NCBI GenBank assembly: GCA_030153045.1
Contig: JASLID010000091.1
Location: forward strand, 1-64,000
DNA: 64,000 nt
Direction: 5' to 3'
Origin: Flavobacterium sp.
GTDB lineage: Bacteria > Bacteroidota > Bacteroidia > Flavobacteriales > Flavobacteriaceae
Shown piece after piece: positions 49,591 to 61,500 of this stretch. The translations under genes and the position numbers were made by a program. The notes under the pieces are model-generated. The model worked only from the letters and a program-made list of their open reading frames with translations. It did no database searches and was not told the origin of the DNA. Each line of letters opens with the position of its first letter. Within the stretch, counting starts at the first letter, position 1.

Positions 49591-52500
49591 ATGATTATGC
49601 TAAAAAAATTACAATCAACCAAAGTGATCGATTTTTTCGATTCTAAAAAGAGAGCCAGACTGCTTCATAGTACGTTTTTGGTTTTATCGTTTTTTTGTTT
49701 GTCAGATGGTTTTTCTCAAACTACATTAATCAATCCAGCAACCGATGGAGGGTTTAATTCAGGGAGCACATTTGCAGCAAATGGATGGACTGTTGCCAAT
49801 GAAGGAACAGGAATGATTAAATGGGCAGTTGGTACTGCTGTAAACTCAGGAGCCATTACCGGTAACTCAGCTTACGTTTCAACTGATGACGGTACAACGA
49901 ACAGTTATGTTGGTGCAGGAGCTGCAAGGGCGGTATTTTTCTACAGAGATGTAGTGCTTCCTCCAGGTCAAACTAATATTGCTTTATCTTTTAACTGGAA
50001 ATCGGGAGTAAATACTTGGCAGGTTTATGTTGCACCTACAAGTGTAACACCGGTTGGAAGTGATGTTCAGCCTTCTTTTTCAGGTTTTCCAAGTGTTGCA
50101 CCTTTAACTGGGGCTACTCCGGTTGTGCTTGGTGTAACCAATGGTACTACTACTCAAAAAGCAACAGGATTTATTCCTGCGAGTTTTGCGGGTTCTACCG
50201 TAAGACTTATTTTCATGTGGTCTAACAATACAGGAGCAACCAACCCACCATTAGCAATTGATAACATATCTTTAGTTTCAAGAGTTGGTGGTCAGCTATT
50301 GAGTTCTATTGCAACAGGTAATTATTCTGATGCTTCAACTTGGGATATGAACTATGTGCCTTCTCCAACAGATGAGGTGGTAATTAATGCCAATCATACT
50401 GTAACAATTGACAACAGAAATTTAGGTGTTGAAAATTTATACATCGCTGGTGCTAATGCAGTTCTTCAATTTGGATTAGATACAGATGAATTCACTATCA
50501 ATAATGATTTATTGGTTAGTGGATCAGGAGCAAAATTTAATGTTTTTAATGGTGCAAATGGTCGTTCTTTAAAAGTGGGTCATAACATCGATTTGATTTC
50601 AGGAGGTAGATTGGATGTATCTGTTGGATCAAGTTCAATTGGATTTGGACAATTGGACTTATTTGGATCTACAGTTCAGACCATTTTTTCAGACGGAACA
50701 GGTATTTTAGGAGGTACGGTTATTTCAACTACTACTACCAATACATCTGGTATAATCAATCAATTAAATATTACGAATACAAATACTGCAACTCCTAATG
50801 TTGTGTGGAGTGTAAATAATGTAAGAATTAAAAATGCATTACGATTAAATAAAGCGAGAGTTGCTTTAGGTTCAAATAAAATTATTTTAGGGAACTTTAC
50901 AACGTTGGGTACTCTTGTATCTCCTTTCGGAAATGGTTTTGTTGGAGGTATAGTCGCAAGATGGTATCCTACAAGTGCTACAGGTACAGCTGTTAACCCG
51001 GGAACGGATCATAATCCGAATACCAATGGATTTTACCCAATAATAAATGCTAACGGTCAAAATAGATCGGCGTATATCATAAGTTCAACGGCAACTACAG
51101 CTGGAGAGATTGAAATAGGTTATACTGATGCTAGTACATTTGGTACAGGTTTATCAATTATTGATGGTTCATATACTGTAACCAATCGTTACAATGGAAA
51201 CTGGGCAGTTACTAATGCTGGTTCAGGAGGTTCTATTTATGCAAATGCTGCCGGAACTTTTACTTTCGGGACATACGCTTCAGGCGCTTACGAAACGAAT
51301 GATGGTTCTTCAAGAATTATGTACAATGCAACTGCAGTAGCAGGTGAGCATATCAATGGAACAACAACTCCATTTGTTTCCAGAAAAGGATTGACATTGG
51401 CAAACTTAACTACTGCGCCTTTATTTGTAGGATTTAATAATGCATCGGTTTTAGGAACCACTACTATTACTTCAGTTGCTTCAGGTGATTGGAATACACC
51501 TTCAACTTGGTCTACTAATGCAGTGCCAGTTTGTGCAGACGTTGTTAAAATTGCTTCAGGTCATACAGTTACAAATAACGCTACTGCAAATGCAGGAGGT
51601 TTGACTGTTGCATTAGGAGGTACTTTAGTTAACGCATCAAATAATTTAACTGTTGGATGTACCAATAACAATGCGGTTTTTGCTAATTATGGTACATTAA
51701 CTGTATCTGGCGGAACAGTAACAGTTAACGGTGGACTTTCTCATAAAAACGGAAGTACATTCAATCAGTCAGGTGGTAATATCATTATTGACAGTAATGC
51801 TAATGGTGTTGATGCAAATAGTGTTGGAATAGGAGGAAGTTCACTTAAAATTGAAACGTCTTCATTAAACTTAACTAACGGAACAATTACTATTGTGGAT
51901 CCATTGGTGAATAATTCAGTGGCTACGACTGCAAATTCAGTATCATCTTTTACTGTAGATACACATGGAGCTACAGGAACTTTTGACAAAAATACAAATG
52001 CAGCAGCTACAACTGGTGCTACAACTATCGTGATGGACGGTTTTAACAGTAACAAAGCGATATATGACATTGGGCAGGTTGTAACAGGGACAGGAATTGC
52101 TGCCGGAACAACTGTTACTTCGGTTACGTCTGGACTACTTTCGAATTCTCCAATAACTTTGGGATTATCACAATCAATTACTGCTAATATTGCTGCAGGC
52201 TCAATTTTAACATTCTCGTCTATGAGTAATGGTTGTGCAACTATTGATTTCACTTCTTCTGTAGGTTTAGATAAGGTTGCAATAGGTCAGGTGGTTTCTG
52301 GTACAGGTATTCCAGCAGGAACTACTGTTGTAGGTTTAGCATATGATTTTTCTGGTTTTGCAGGAGTGAAATTGTCAAACCCAGTTTCAGGATTGCCAAC
52401 ATCACCTATTACAGCTGTTCAAACTATATCATTTTCTGGAGCTTCAGAAAATTGTTCTACTATTATTCTTACTGCAGCTAATCCATTAATTGTTAATGGT

Positions 52501-55443
52501 CAGGCTATAGGAGGCCCTGGAATTCAGCCAGGTACTACAGTTGCTAATATTAATGGTGTTAAATTAGATTTATCATTACCAACAACAGCAGGGATTACAA
52601 ATCCAGTAGCGTTGAGCTTTTATGATGGAAACTTAGGAAGTTTTGCAGTTTCTTATAATTCTCCGAATCATTATGCAGCCGGAGCAAACCATACATTACA
52701 AATTGGTGATGGTGTTTCTACTGATAAAGCAGCAGTTACAACTAACGGTTACCTATGTAATTTTGCTCAAGGTGGTGGATTATTGTCTTTAGGAAAATTG
52801 ACAATTAACGCATTAGACGGTGTAAACAGATTTTTCAATACGGTTAATACTTTAAATGTTCAAGATACTTTTACTATAACAAACGGAAGTATTTTCAAAA
52901 GAAATGTAAACACAGGAGGTTTATACTTTGGAGGTAATATCGTAAATAACGGTACTGCTTTCATGCACAATTTTACCGTTGTAAAATTAATGAATGCTAT
53001 AAATGGTGCTGAAGTAGCTACTTCAACTCCACAGACTATTTCAGGTACAGGAGTTTTCTATAACAATGTATCAGCAAGTATTGCTACAGGATCTATACCT
53101 GGTTTAACTGTTAACAATAGCAGTGCAGGTGGAGTTACCATTGCGATGCCTAATTTTAGAGCAACATCAACTTTAACCATGACAGCGGGTATTATTCATA
53201 CTTCGGTTGCTACACCTTTATATCATGGATTGACTGATTTATCATCTACAGCATCTGTTTCTGGAAATTTCAGTAATACTTGTTTTATTGATGGACCTTA
53301 TGCAAAAGGTATTGCTACTACGGCAACTAATACAAATTTTGTACTTTACCCGGTAGGTAAAACATCATACAAGCCTTTGGCTTTAGCCGTTACTGGTGGT
53401 GGAGATTTTACTATGGAAGCTTTTGATACCAATACAGGTACTGCATCAGTAAACGTTGGTAATTTAAGTGCCACAAGATGGAAAGCGACCAGAAATGGAA
53501 GTTTAGGTTCATTAACTGATTTTAATGTTCGCATAGGAAACCCTGCAATAGCATCTAATAATATTGTCGTTCAAGCTGCTACAGATCAAGGAACTTATGA
53601 TGTATTGGGAACTTCAGCTTTTATTGCTGGTACTCCAACTTCTATTCCTACAGTTAATAATATTAGTACAACTACTGCAATTGCAGGTGGAAGTTTTACA
53701 GGCAATTTTGCTTACGGTACTTCTCCAAACTGTACTACAGTAAACCCAGGAAATACAGTTGCAAATTTAGCTAGTTCTATTGTGGTTCATACACAACGTA
53801 GCACAGCAACCGGTATTGTATTAGGTAATACTACTGTAACACTTGGTGCTACTGCCAATGCGTTAATTGTACCAGGTTTATTAGTATCGGGTACAGGAAT
53901 TCAAGCGGGAACTACTGTGGTTTCTACCTCAGGTACTTCTTTAGTATTGTCATTACCAGCTACAGCTTCAAGTGCTTCAGCTGTTACGTTAACATTTACA
54001 GCTGTACAAAATCCTTCAACATTAAATGGTTCACAAGAAGTTGTGTTGTCATTGCAAAATAATGGAGATGGAAATGGAGTAACGTACCAATGGCAAAGCT
54101 CTCCAGACGGAACTACATACTCAAATATTGGAGGTGCTATTGCTGCTACAAGCATAGTTATTCCGACAACTACTACCTATTACCAATGTATTGTAACATG
54201 TCCAAACGGACCGGTTACTGTGATTTCAACACCAGTTGTAGTTACGTTTGTAAATACTGCACCAGCAGTGACAGATAATAGTGGATGTGTTGGTAGTGCA
54301 ATTACTTTAGGTGCTACTTCACCTACAGGAACTGTTTCTTGGTATGCTTTAGTTACTGGTGGGAAACCTTTAGTTACTGGATCATCTTATGCGCCATCTC
54401 CAGCTTCTACAACAACTTATTACGTAAGTGGAGAGAACACATATACTGCGGGAAGAAGCTTTTCAGGAACAGGCACTCAAACATCAGATTACAGTGGTTT
54501 AATATTCAATACTACTGCAAAAATCAGATTAAATTCAGTGAAAGTACACCCTAAGCAAACTGCAAGTGCTCCGCAGCCTATTACAATCAAATTGTATGAT
54601 AAAAATGGAGTTCAGGTAGTAGGTACTTCAGCTGTAACGTTTACACCATCTGTAAATGCTGGTGGAGTTTCGGCTTCAATTTTTGATGTGGTTACCTTAA
54701 ATTATGAGATTCCTGTAGGAACTGGATACAAATTGTTAGTTACTTCTGGATTGTCTTCAGCTAATGCTTTAGGTAAATTTGAAACATTTGGGGATTCACA
54801 AATCCCTGTGGGTGGTGGTTCAATAGGTATTACACTTGGTGCATCTAGCTTTACAGGAACTTCTACTTCAGCTTATACTAATTTCTTTGATTTAAGTATT
54901 ACTAATATAATTGACACTCCAAGAGTTCCGGTTACAGCAACTGTTATTAATACTCCGGCACCAACAGGTGCAGCTACACAAGATGCTTGTGTAACAGGAA
55001 CGATAGCTGATTTCTCAGTTACTGGAGGAAGTGGTGCTACTTTTACATGGTATGATGCTGCTGCTTTAGGTAGCGTTTTACCAACTTCAACAACTGCAGT
55101 TTTAAATACCACTTATTACGTATCACAAACAGCAAATGGTTGTGAAGGACCAAGAGTTGCAATTCTTGCTTCAGGCCCTTGTTTAGCGGCCTTAGGTACT
55201 AATAGTTTTGAAATTACGAATTTGAAGTATTATCCAAATCCAGTTTCAGATCAATTGACAATTACTGCAAAAGAGACAATAACTAGAGTTGAATTATATA
55301 ATTTATTAGGTCAACAATTAAGAGTTTTAAAAGTTAACGCTGATAATGTTCAAGTAGATTTCAATGGGTTAGCATCTTCAACTTATTTGATCAAACTGTA
55401 TTCAGAAGAAAACGTTCAGTATTTTAAAATTATTAAAAAATAA
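49591..55443 (+). CDS. Giant surface protein with T9SS type A end
   Basis: 1950 residues. Long N-region then hydrophobic core (LLHSTFLVLSFFCLSDGFSQ). Residues of about 45-228 form a lectin-like sandwich (NGWTVANEGTGMIKWAVG, ending LAIDNISLVSR). Two units of the kind SGDWNTPSTWSTNAVP start near 235 and 628. Three GTGIxxGTTV modules lie near 806-1011 and a fourth near 1395-1470 (LLVSGTGIQAGTTVVSTSGT). Ig-like units follow (YQWQSSPDGTTYSNIGG, TTTYYVSGENTY). The type A sorting domain is at about 1875-1950 (KYYPNPVSDQLTI, VELYNLLGQQLRVLKV, STYLIKLYSEE, KIIKK). T9SS exports it; type A cargo is usually attached or released by the PorU sortase and needs no SprF partner. Confidence 0.88.
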   Translation: MIMLKKLQSTKVIDFFDSKKRARLLHSTFLVLSFFCLSDGFSQTTLINPATDGGFNSGSTFAANGWTVANEGTGMIKWAVGTAVNSGAITGNSAYVSTDDGTTNSYVGAGAARAVFFYRDVVLPPGQTNIALSFNWKSGVNTWQVYVAPTSVTPVGSDVQPSFSGFPSVAPLTGATPVVLGVTNGTTTQKATGFIPASFAGSTVRLIFMWSNNTGATNPPLAIDNISLVSRVGGQLLSSIATGNYSDASTWDMNYVPSPTDEVVINANHTVTIDNRNLGVENLYIAGANAVLQFGLDTDEFTINNDLLVSGSGAKFNVFNGANGRSLKVGHNIDLISGGRLDVSVGSSSIGFGQLDLFGSTVQTIFSDGTGILGGTVISTTTTNTSGIINQLNITNTNTATPNVVWSVNNVRIKNALRLNKARVALGSNKIILGNFTTLGTLVSPFGNGFVGGIVARWYPTSATGTAVNPGTDHNPNTNGFYPIINANGQNRSAYIISSTATTAGEIEIGYTDASTFGTGLSIIDGSYTVTNRYNGNWAVTNAGSGGSIYANAAGTFTFGTYASGAYETNDGSSRIMYNATAVAGEHINGTTTPFVSRKGLTLANLTTAPLFVGFNNASVLGTTTITSVASGDWNTPSTWSTNAVPVCADVVKIASGHTVTNNATANAGGLTVALGGTLVNASNNLTVGCTNNNAVFANYGTLTVSGGTVTVNGGLSHKNGSTFNQSGGNIIIDSNANGVDANSVGIGGSSLKIETSSLNLTNGTITIVDPLVNNSVATTANSVSSFTVDTHGATGTFDKNTNAAATTGATTIVMDGFNSNKAIYDIGQVVTGTGIAAGTTVTSVTSGLLSNSPITLGLSQSITANIAAGSILTFSSMSNGCATIDFTSSVGLDKVAIGQVVSGTGIPAGTTVVGLAYDFSGFAGVKLSNPVSGLPTSPITAVQTISFSGASENCSTIILTAANPLIVNGQAIGGPGIQPGTTVANINGVKLDLSLPTTAGITNPVALSFYDGNLGSFAVSYNSPNHYAAGANHTLQIGDGVSTDKAAVTTNGYLCNFAQGGGLLSLGKLTINALDGVNRFFNTVNTLNVQDTFTITNGSIFKRNVNTGGLYFGGNIVNNGTAFMHNFTVVKLMNAINGAEVATSTPQTISGTGVFYNNVSASIATGSIPGLTVNNSSAGGVTIAMPNFRATSTLTMTAGIIHTSVATPLYHGLTDLSSTASVSGNFSNTCFIDGPYAKGIATTATNTNFVLYPVGKTSYKPLALAVTGGGDFTMEAFDTNTGTASVNVGNLSATRWKATRNGSLGSLTDFNVRIGNPAIASNNIVVQAATDQGTYDVLGTSAFIAGTPTSIPTVNNISTTTAIAGGSFTGNFAYGTSPNCTTVNPGNTVANLASSIVVHTQRSTATGIVLGNTTVTLGATANALIVPGLLVSGTGIQAGTTVVSTSGTSLVLSLPATASSASAVTLTFTAVQNPSTLNGSQEVVLSLQNNGDGNGVTYQWQSSPDGTTYSNIGGAIAATSIVIPTTTTYYQCIVTCPNGPVTVISTPVVVTFVNTAPAVTDNSGCVGSAITLGATSPTGTVSWYALVTGGKPLVTGSSYAPSPASTTTYYVSGENTYTAGRSFSGTGTQTSDYSGLIFNTTAKIRLNSVKVHPKQTASAPQPITIKLYDKNGVQVVGTSAVTFTPSVNAGGVSASIFDVVTLNYEIPVGTGYKLLVTSGLSSANALGKFETFGDSQIPVGGGSIGITLGASSFTGTSTSAYTNFFDLSITNIIDTPRVPVTATVINTPAPTGAATQDACVTGTIADFSVTGGSGATFTWYDAAALGSVLPTSTTAVLNTTYYVSQTANGCEGPRVAILASGPCLAALGTNSFEITNLKYYPNPVSDQLTITAKETITRVELYNLLGQQLRVLKVNADNVQVDFNGLASSTYLIKLYSEENVQYFKIIKK

Positions 55444-55450
55444 GGATTTA

Positions 55451-55496
55451 CAAAGAAGTAAGACAGTCAACTAGATTGTCTTGCTTCTTGTTTTTT
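55451..55496 (+). terminator. Terminator after the type A adhesin
   Basis: GAAGTAAGACAGTC pairs with GATTGTCTTGCTTC (two wobbles), extended by CAA/TTG, then six T. It separates the type A gene from adhesin cluster 2, whose own promoter I could not place in the short gap. Confidence 0.82.
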
Positions 55497-55532
55497 ATAA
55501 CAGATTTTATTAACCACAAAAATTAAGAAAAA

Positions 55533-58500
55533 ATGCAAAAAACAACTCCCATATCCAATTGGATATTTATTGCAGAACTTTTTCTTCGACACAAGAAAAA
55601 TCTCGGAATAAATCTCTTGCTGATATCTCTATTTGGATTATTTTCAAATACAGCTTTTGCGCAATTAACATTAGAAAATTTTAATGGCGGAATACCTAGT
55701 CCTCCTTGGGCGGTTACCAGTAACCAAACAGTTACTAATAATTGGGTTCCAACAACGCCAACTGGAGGTTATTTAGGAACACCAGGGGCAATGGTAAATC
55801 CTTCTTTAAATAATACGGTTGGTACTACAGTCGAGTATTATTTAATTTCCCCTCAGTTTATAACACCAAATGCTACTGAAATTAGATTTCATACAAAACA
55901 GGGAAGTTTTACAAATAAAGGAACAACTTACCAAGTAAGACTTTCAACAGCCAGTCAACCTGACATAGGTGGTTTTAATGTACCATTAGCAACTTGGACA
56001 GAAGCCCAGTTGAATGTATCAGCAATGACTTATGAAGAAAAAATAGTTACAATTCCGTCTATTCCAGCTGGAATACCGGTATATATTGCTTTTGTTGCTA
56101 TTACAAATCAAGATGCAGCAAATCTTCCTGCGACCACTGGAGACACTTGGTTTATAGACAATGTAAGAGTAATTGAAAGCTGTGCAAAAGTAACAGGAAT
56201 TAACACTACCATGTCGGCTAATGGAGGTTTAATTAATTGGGACTCTACAGCAACTAATTTTGAAATTCAAATAGTTCCTCAGGGAAATGGTATTGGAGCA
56301 ACTGGTACAGCAGTGACAGGAACTTCATATAATGCAACTACTTTAACAAGTGGTGCTCCATTTGTAGATGGTACTACTTATGATGTATACATAAAAACAA
56401 TCTGTGATTCAACAACAGGTAGTTTATGGGCAGGTCCTTTTCAAATCACAACCACAAGATTAGGATTAACCTGTGACACACCAGTTGTTATTCCAACTAC
56501 TAATATCGCAACAACACCATACGTTTTAAGTACTAATTTAAGTACCTTTCATGATAATCCAAATTATACAACTTTAAATTCACAAGGTTTAAGTTGTCAA
56601 CCAGTTGGCTCAACTTCAAACTGGCTTAATGGAGATCATGCTTTTTTATCCTATACCCCAACTACTACAGGGTTGGTTAATGTTAGTTTAGCCACTAATA
56701 CTAATACCGCAACAGGTTGTTATAATACGCTTTCTAGTGTTTTTATTTTTGATAATTGTACAGGAATTGGAACAACAGCAAACTGTTTGGGTGCTCTTGT
56801 AACAGGTGAGCCTTCAGGCGTTTCATCTGCGCAACTTCAAAATGTATATTTACAGGCAGGACAAACGTATTACTTTGTAATTTCTTCACCATACCAATAC
56901 TATCCAGATAGGGATGGTGCGAGTATTTGTTTTACTTTTACCTTATCACAACCTTCTTGTCCTATACCTTCAGGGTTTTCGTATGATAATTTATTACAGA
57001 CAAGTGCACGATTCTCATGGGCGAATCCACAAAATTTAGCGAGTAACTGGGAATATATTGCTAAACCAGTATCTCAGGGTGCTCCAGTTGGTGCAGATGT
57101 TTTGATGTCAACTTCTACAAATAGTAATAATCTGGCAACAGGTTTAACGCCGAATACTAGTTATAACTTATATGTAAGATCAGTTTGTAGTGGTGTACCA
57201 GGACCATGGGGAAATCCGTTCCCTTTTAAAACACAGTGTACAGTATTTCCAACGCCTTATTCTACTCAATTTGCAGCGGCTACTGCTGCAGATCCAGAAC
57301 CATGTTGGACTTCTATAGATTTGAATAATGACGGTAGATTTTTTACTTATGTTGGTGATCCTGGTATAAGTAATCCTCCTCAAGGTCAGGTATTGGCTTT
57401 GCGTACCGCAGCAGCAGGAAATTTAACCAATGATATGGTGTCTTCACCTCAAATTCATTTGGATGGAATTACTCAAAAAAGGCTTCGATACAAAGTAAAT
57501 GTGTATGGAAATTGGGGGCCATCAGTAAATCCAACTCCAGGACCAGGTTCTTTTGAAATAAAATTGTCTACCACTGGTGTGGGACCACAAAATTTTACAA
57601 CAACCATTGCTCCTTTAGCATCCTATACTACAGGTTATCACTATGTAGAAAAAATAGTTCCATTGCCAAATATTGCTGGTGATGTTAACATTGCTTGGAT
57701 AGCTCCAACTGGTGCTGTACAAGCTGGAACTAGCATATTTATTGATGATGTTAATATAGAAGATCTGCCAGCTTGTTCTGAACCAAGTTACCCGGTGATT
57801 ACTGCAGGTTCTATAACAACCAATTCAGCTGAAGTTTCATGGACCAATGGTTATAATAATACCCAATGGGAAGTTGTAGTTCAGCCAGTAGGGACTGGTG
57901 TTCCAACTACACCAGGGATTATTGTAAATACGAATCCTTATACTTTAACAGGGTTAAATTCATCTACCCGTTACGAAGTTTATGTAAGAGCAGTGTGTTC
58001 ACCATTGCTACAAAGTACTTGGGCAGGACCTATTAATTTTATTACGGTATGTACTACCCAGCCAATACCTTATTTTGAAAGTTTAAACGACTCAGACGTA
58101 AATACCAAAAAATTCTGTTGGACAGTTGATAACAGAAACGGAGATAACAATGCCAAATGGACTATTGCAGCCACTGAAGCAACCATCAGACCGCAAGATC
58201 TTTTCATGAATCCATTTGTGTCTTATGACGATTACCTAATAAGCGCTCAGATAAATGTTGTAGGACAAAAAATGCTGAAGTTTAAATACAAAGCGGCTTC
58301 AACTATAATGAATCCAACACAAAGAGGTAATTTTGAGGTTTTAATGTCTTCAACACCGGATTTTAGTAATCCTACAGTATTGATTCCAGCTCACGATTTC
58401 ACAAATGGTGATTTCTTGGAAGATTTTGTAATCTTTAATGGAATTGGACCTGCTTATTTTGCATTCCATCTTCCATCAACGATTGATAATCCAAGAAATA

Positions 58501-61500
58501 CAGGAATCGTTACTATTGATGATTTTAGTATTGATGATGCGCCATTGTGCCCGGATCCTTCTTTACCAATTGCTTCTAACATTTTAACAACTTCAGCTAC
58601 TTTAAGCTGGACGCGTGGATTTTCAGAAACACAATGGGAGATTGCCATTCAAAGTCCAAATTCGGGAGTTCCAACAGGCTCAGGGATAGTTATAAACACT
58701 AACCCAACATATAATGCGACAGGATTATCTCCAAATACTACCTATGAATATTATGTAAGAGCGGTATGTGGTTCTGATTACAGCGCATGGATTGGACCAT
58801 TAAAGTTCAAAACAATCTGTAATGTATTGCCAACTCCTTTTATTGAAACTTTTGATTCCAATTCTACAACAGAGTCTTGCTGGACAATTGTTAACAATAA
58901 TGAAGATTCAAATGTATGGGATCTTGGAATGCCTGTGGAACCAATGTTTGGTGATCAAATGGCAGCTATTAATTGCTATACAAATGGTAATAGTGATGAT
59001 TGGATGATTTCGCCAACTTTAGCAGTACAGCCAAATCAAAGATTGCGTTTTTATTACAAAGGTTTTTCTTTTGAAGAAGATTTAAAAGTTAAAATATCAA
59101 CGAACGGAGTAGACATTAGTCAATTTACGACTATTTTATATGAAAACAACGTCCTTACTACGACTACCGGAACTACAGCAGGTTCTAATACCATAACGGT
59201 AGCTAGTGCACAAGGAGCTCGAGTAGGTGATAGGGTTTGGATTCCAGGTTGGCCACTTCCATATCCTACGAACGTAGCCAGCATATCAGGTAATACAATA
59301 ACATTGACAAACGCTGCTACTTTAACGCTTGCAGGACCATTGTCTGTTGAATTTATTCATGAAGTTATAAACAATACGGAACCAAAGGAAATGATAATTA
59401 ACCTTACTGGTATTACTGTACCTACTAATGTTAATATTGCATTCCAGGTACCAAAGTATCCTTCTAACTCATGGAATTATAGAGGATCATATTTATTTAT
59501 TGATAATGTAGTTGTAGAAAATATTCCAGCATGTCCGTCAGTATTTAATGTTACAACAAATACCAATGCTATCACAGATACAACTGCTACTATTAATTGG
59601 CAATCAGCAGGTTCTGAAACTTCATGGGAGATTTCAGTGCAACCTTTTGGTACGCCTGCTCCAATAGGAAATACACTTCCTCAATATTTACATACAGCTA
59701 ATGCACCCTCAGATCCACCTTATACAATTACTGGACTTACTCCTTCAACCAGATACCAATATTTTGTAAGAGCAATTTGTAGTGGTACATCACAAAGTGT
59801 ATGGGTAGGACCTTTTGAATTTCTTACGAAATGTGATATATCAAACATGTGTGAATATACAATTTCACTTTCTAATGGAAATACAGGTCAAGTGAATCAA
59901 GGTTTGGATGTAGTACAAAATGGAATAGTGATACAAACACTTACTTTCCCTGTTGTAGCTCCTAATCAACCAACGGTTTTGGATTATTCAATATACTTAT
60001 GTTCAGGGATTGAATTTAATTTGTATTGGAGAGGCCAAGGTAGCGGACTTCAATATTCTCAAGCACAGGCAGTAGTTAAAGATTACTTGGGTAATGTGGT
60101 TTGGACTAGTCCGCTTGGATTAGGTACAATCAATACCAATATTTACACTGGTGTTTCAAATTGTTCAGTAATTGCTTGTCCACAGCCAACTAACCTTGCA
60201 GTGAACAATTTGGGGGTACTTTCTTGGACTCCAGGTGGTTCAGAAACAGAATGGGAAGTTGCAATACAGCCATTAGGTCATGGTTCGATTCCACAGTCAG
60301 GTCAGCCAGTTTTGGGTACACCAAATTATACTCCATCAGCTACTGATTTCAATTTTGATCCTACTGCGGGAACTTACGAATATTTTGTTCGCGCAAAATG
60401 TAGTACTACAGATAAGAGTTACTGGACAGGACCAAAAGTATTTATCAGAAATGATGAGCCGGACTCGGCAATCCGTCTTCAGGTAAATTCAAATGGAACT
60501 TGTGCATCACAAGGAACTAGAGCTTCTTTCATTGGAGCAACAGCTTCAAATGTTCCAACATCTTGTGGAGGAGTTAATGGAGGGGACATCTGGTATGAAT
60601 TTGTAGCTACTTCGAAAGTACACACAGTTGAATTAAGCAATTTCAATCCAGGAAGTTACTATGCAAGTTCATACACAGGAAGTTTCCCAACAATCATCTT
60701 GTCTTTATATGAAGTACAAGCTAATGGGTCTCTTGTAGAAAAAGTATGTAGTGAAAACAACTCTTTGGTTACAACCTATTCTTCTGAATTAACAGTTGGT
60801 ACTACCTATAAGATTAGAGTAAAATACAATGCTACAGAATTTGTGGATAAGAAATTTGACATTTGTGTGAGCACACCGTCAGATCTCTGCGATATGAATG
60901 CATTCAATTATAGTTTTGAAAAATTACCAATGCAAAATGTAACTGGTATTTCAACCATTATTCATTCAAAACTTGTTCCGGGATGGAGAACAAATACTGA
61001 TTGGGGAACTGTGTTCTTCCACGAAGCATCAAACTCACCTGGGGTAATTCCTTATGAAGGATCTCAATGTTTACAATTAACACAGGACGGCGCTGCGGCT
61101 TGGAATCCTAATGATCCTAATATTAAAGGATTGTATAAAGATTTTGAGACATCGGCTGAAATCAAAAAGGTGGATTATAGTTTTGCTTCGGCAAGTAGAC
61201 TTAGCGGAGCTGGAACAACAATAGAATTATGGGCTGGACCGCCATCAGGACCGTTTGTTATGCTAACGGAACATACTTCAAGCACATTGGTTTGGAGTTT
61301 AAGAAAAGGTACTTATGATGTACCGGTGGGACAAACCACTACCAGATTTATTTTTAGAGTAAGAGGTAATGCAACTGGACATTTGCTAGATGCGGCTAAT
61401 TTTAAAGTAAATACTGATATTGTGACTGAGGATGCAACATTAACTTGTGATCAAATGACACTAAATGTTGAAGCCGCAGGGGTAGGAGAATGGATTGTTG

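Noticed and set aside
51765..52253. 162-codon open frame on the minus strand inside the type A adhesin
   Set aside because: It is a shadow of the repetitive, Thr/Gly/Ala-rich coding strand. It has no domain, signal or start context of its own. The same holds for the other antisense frames in the giant adhesin genes.
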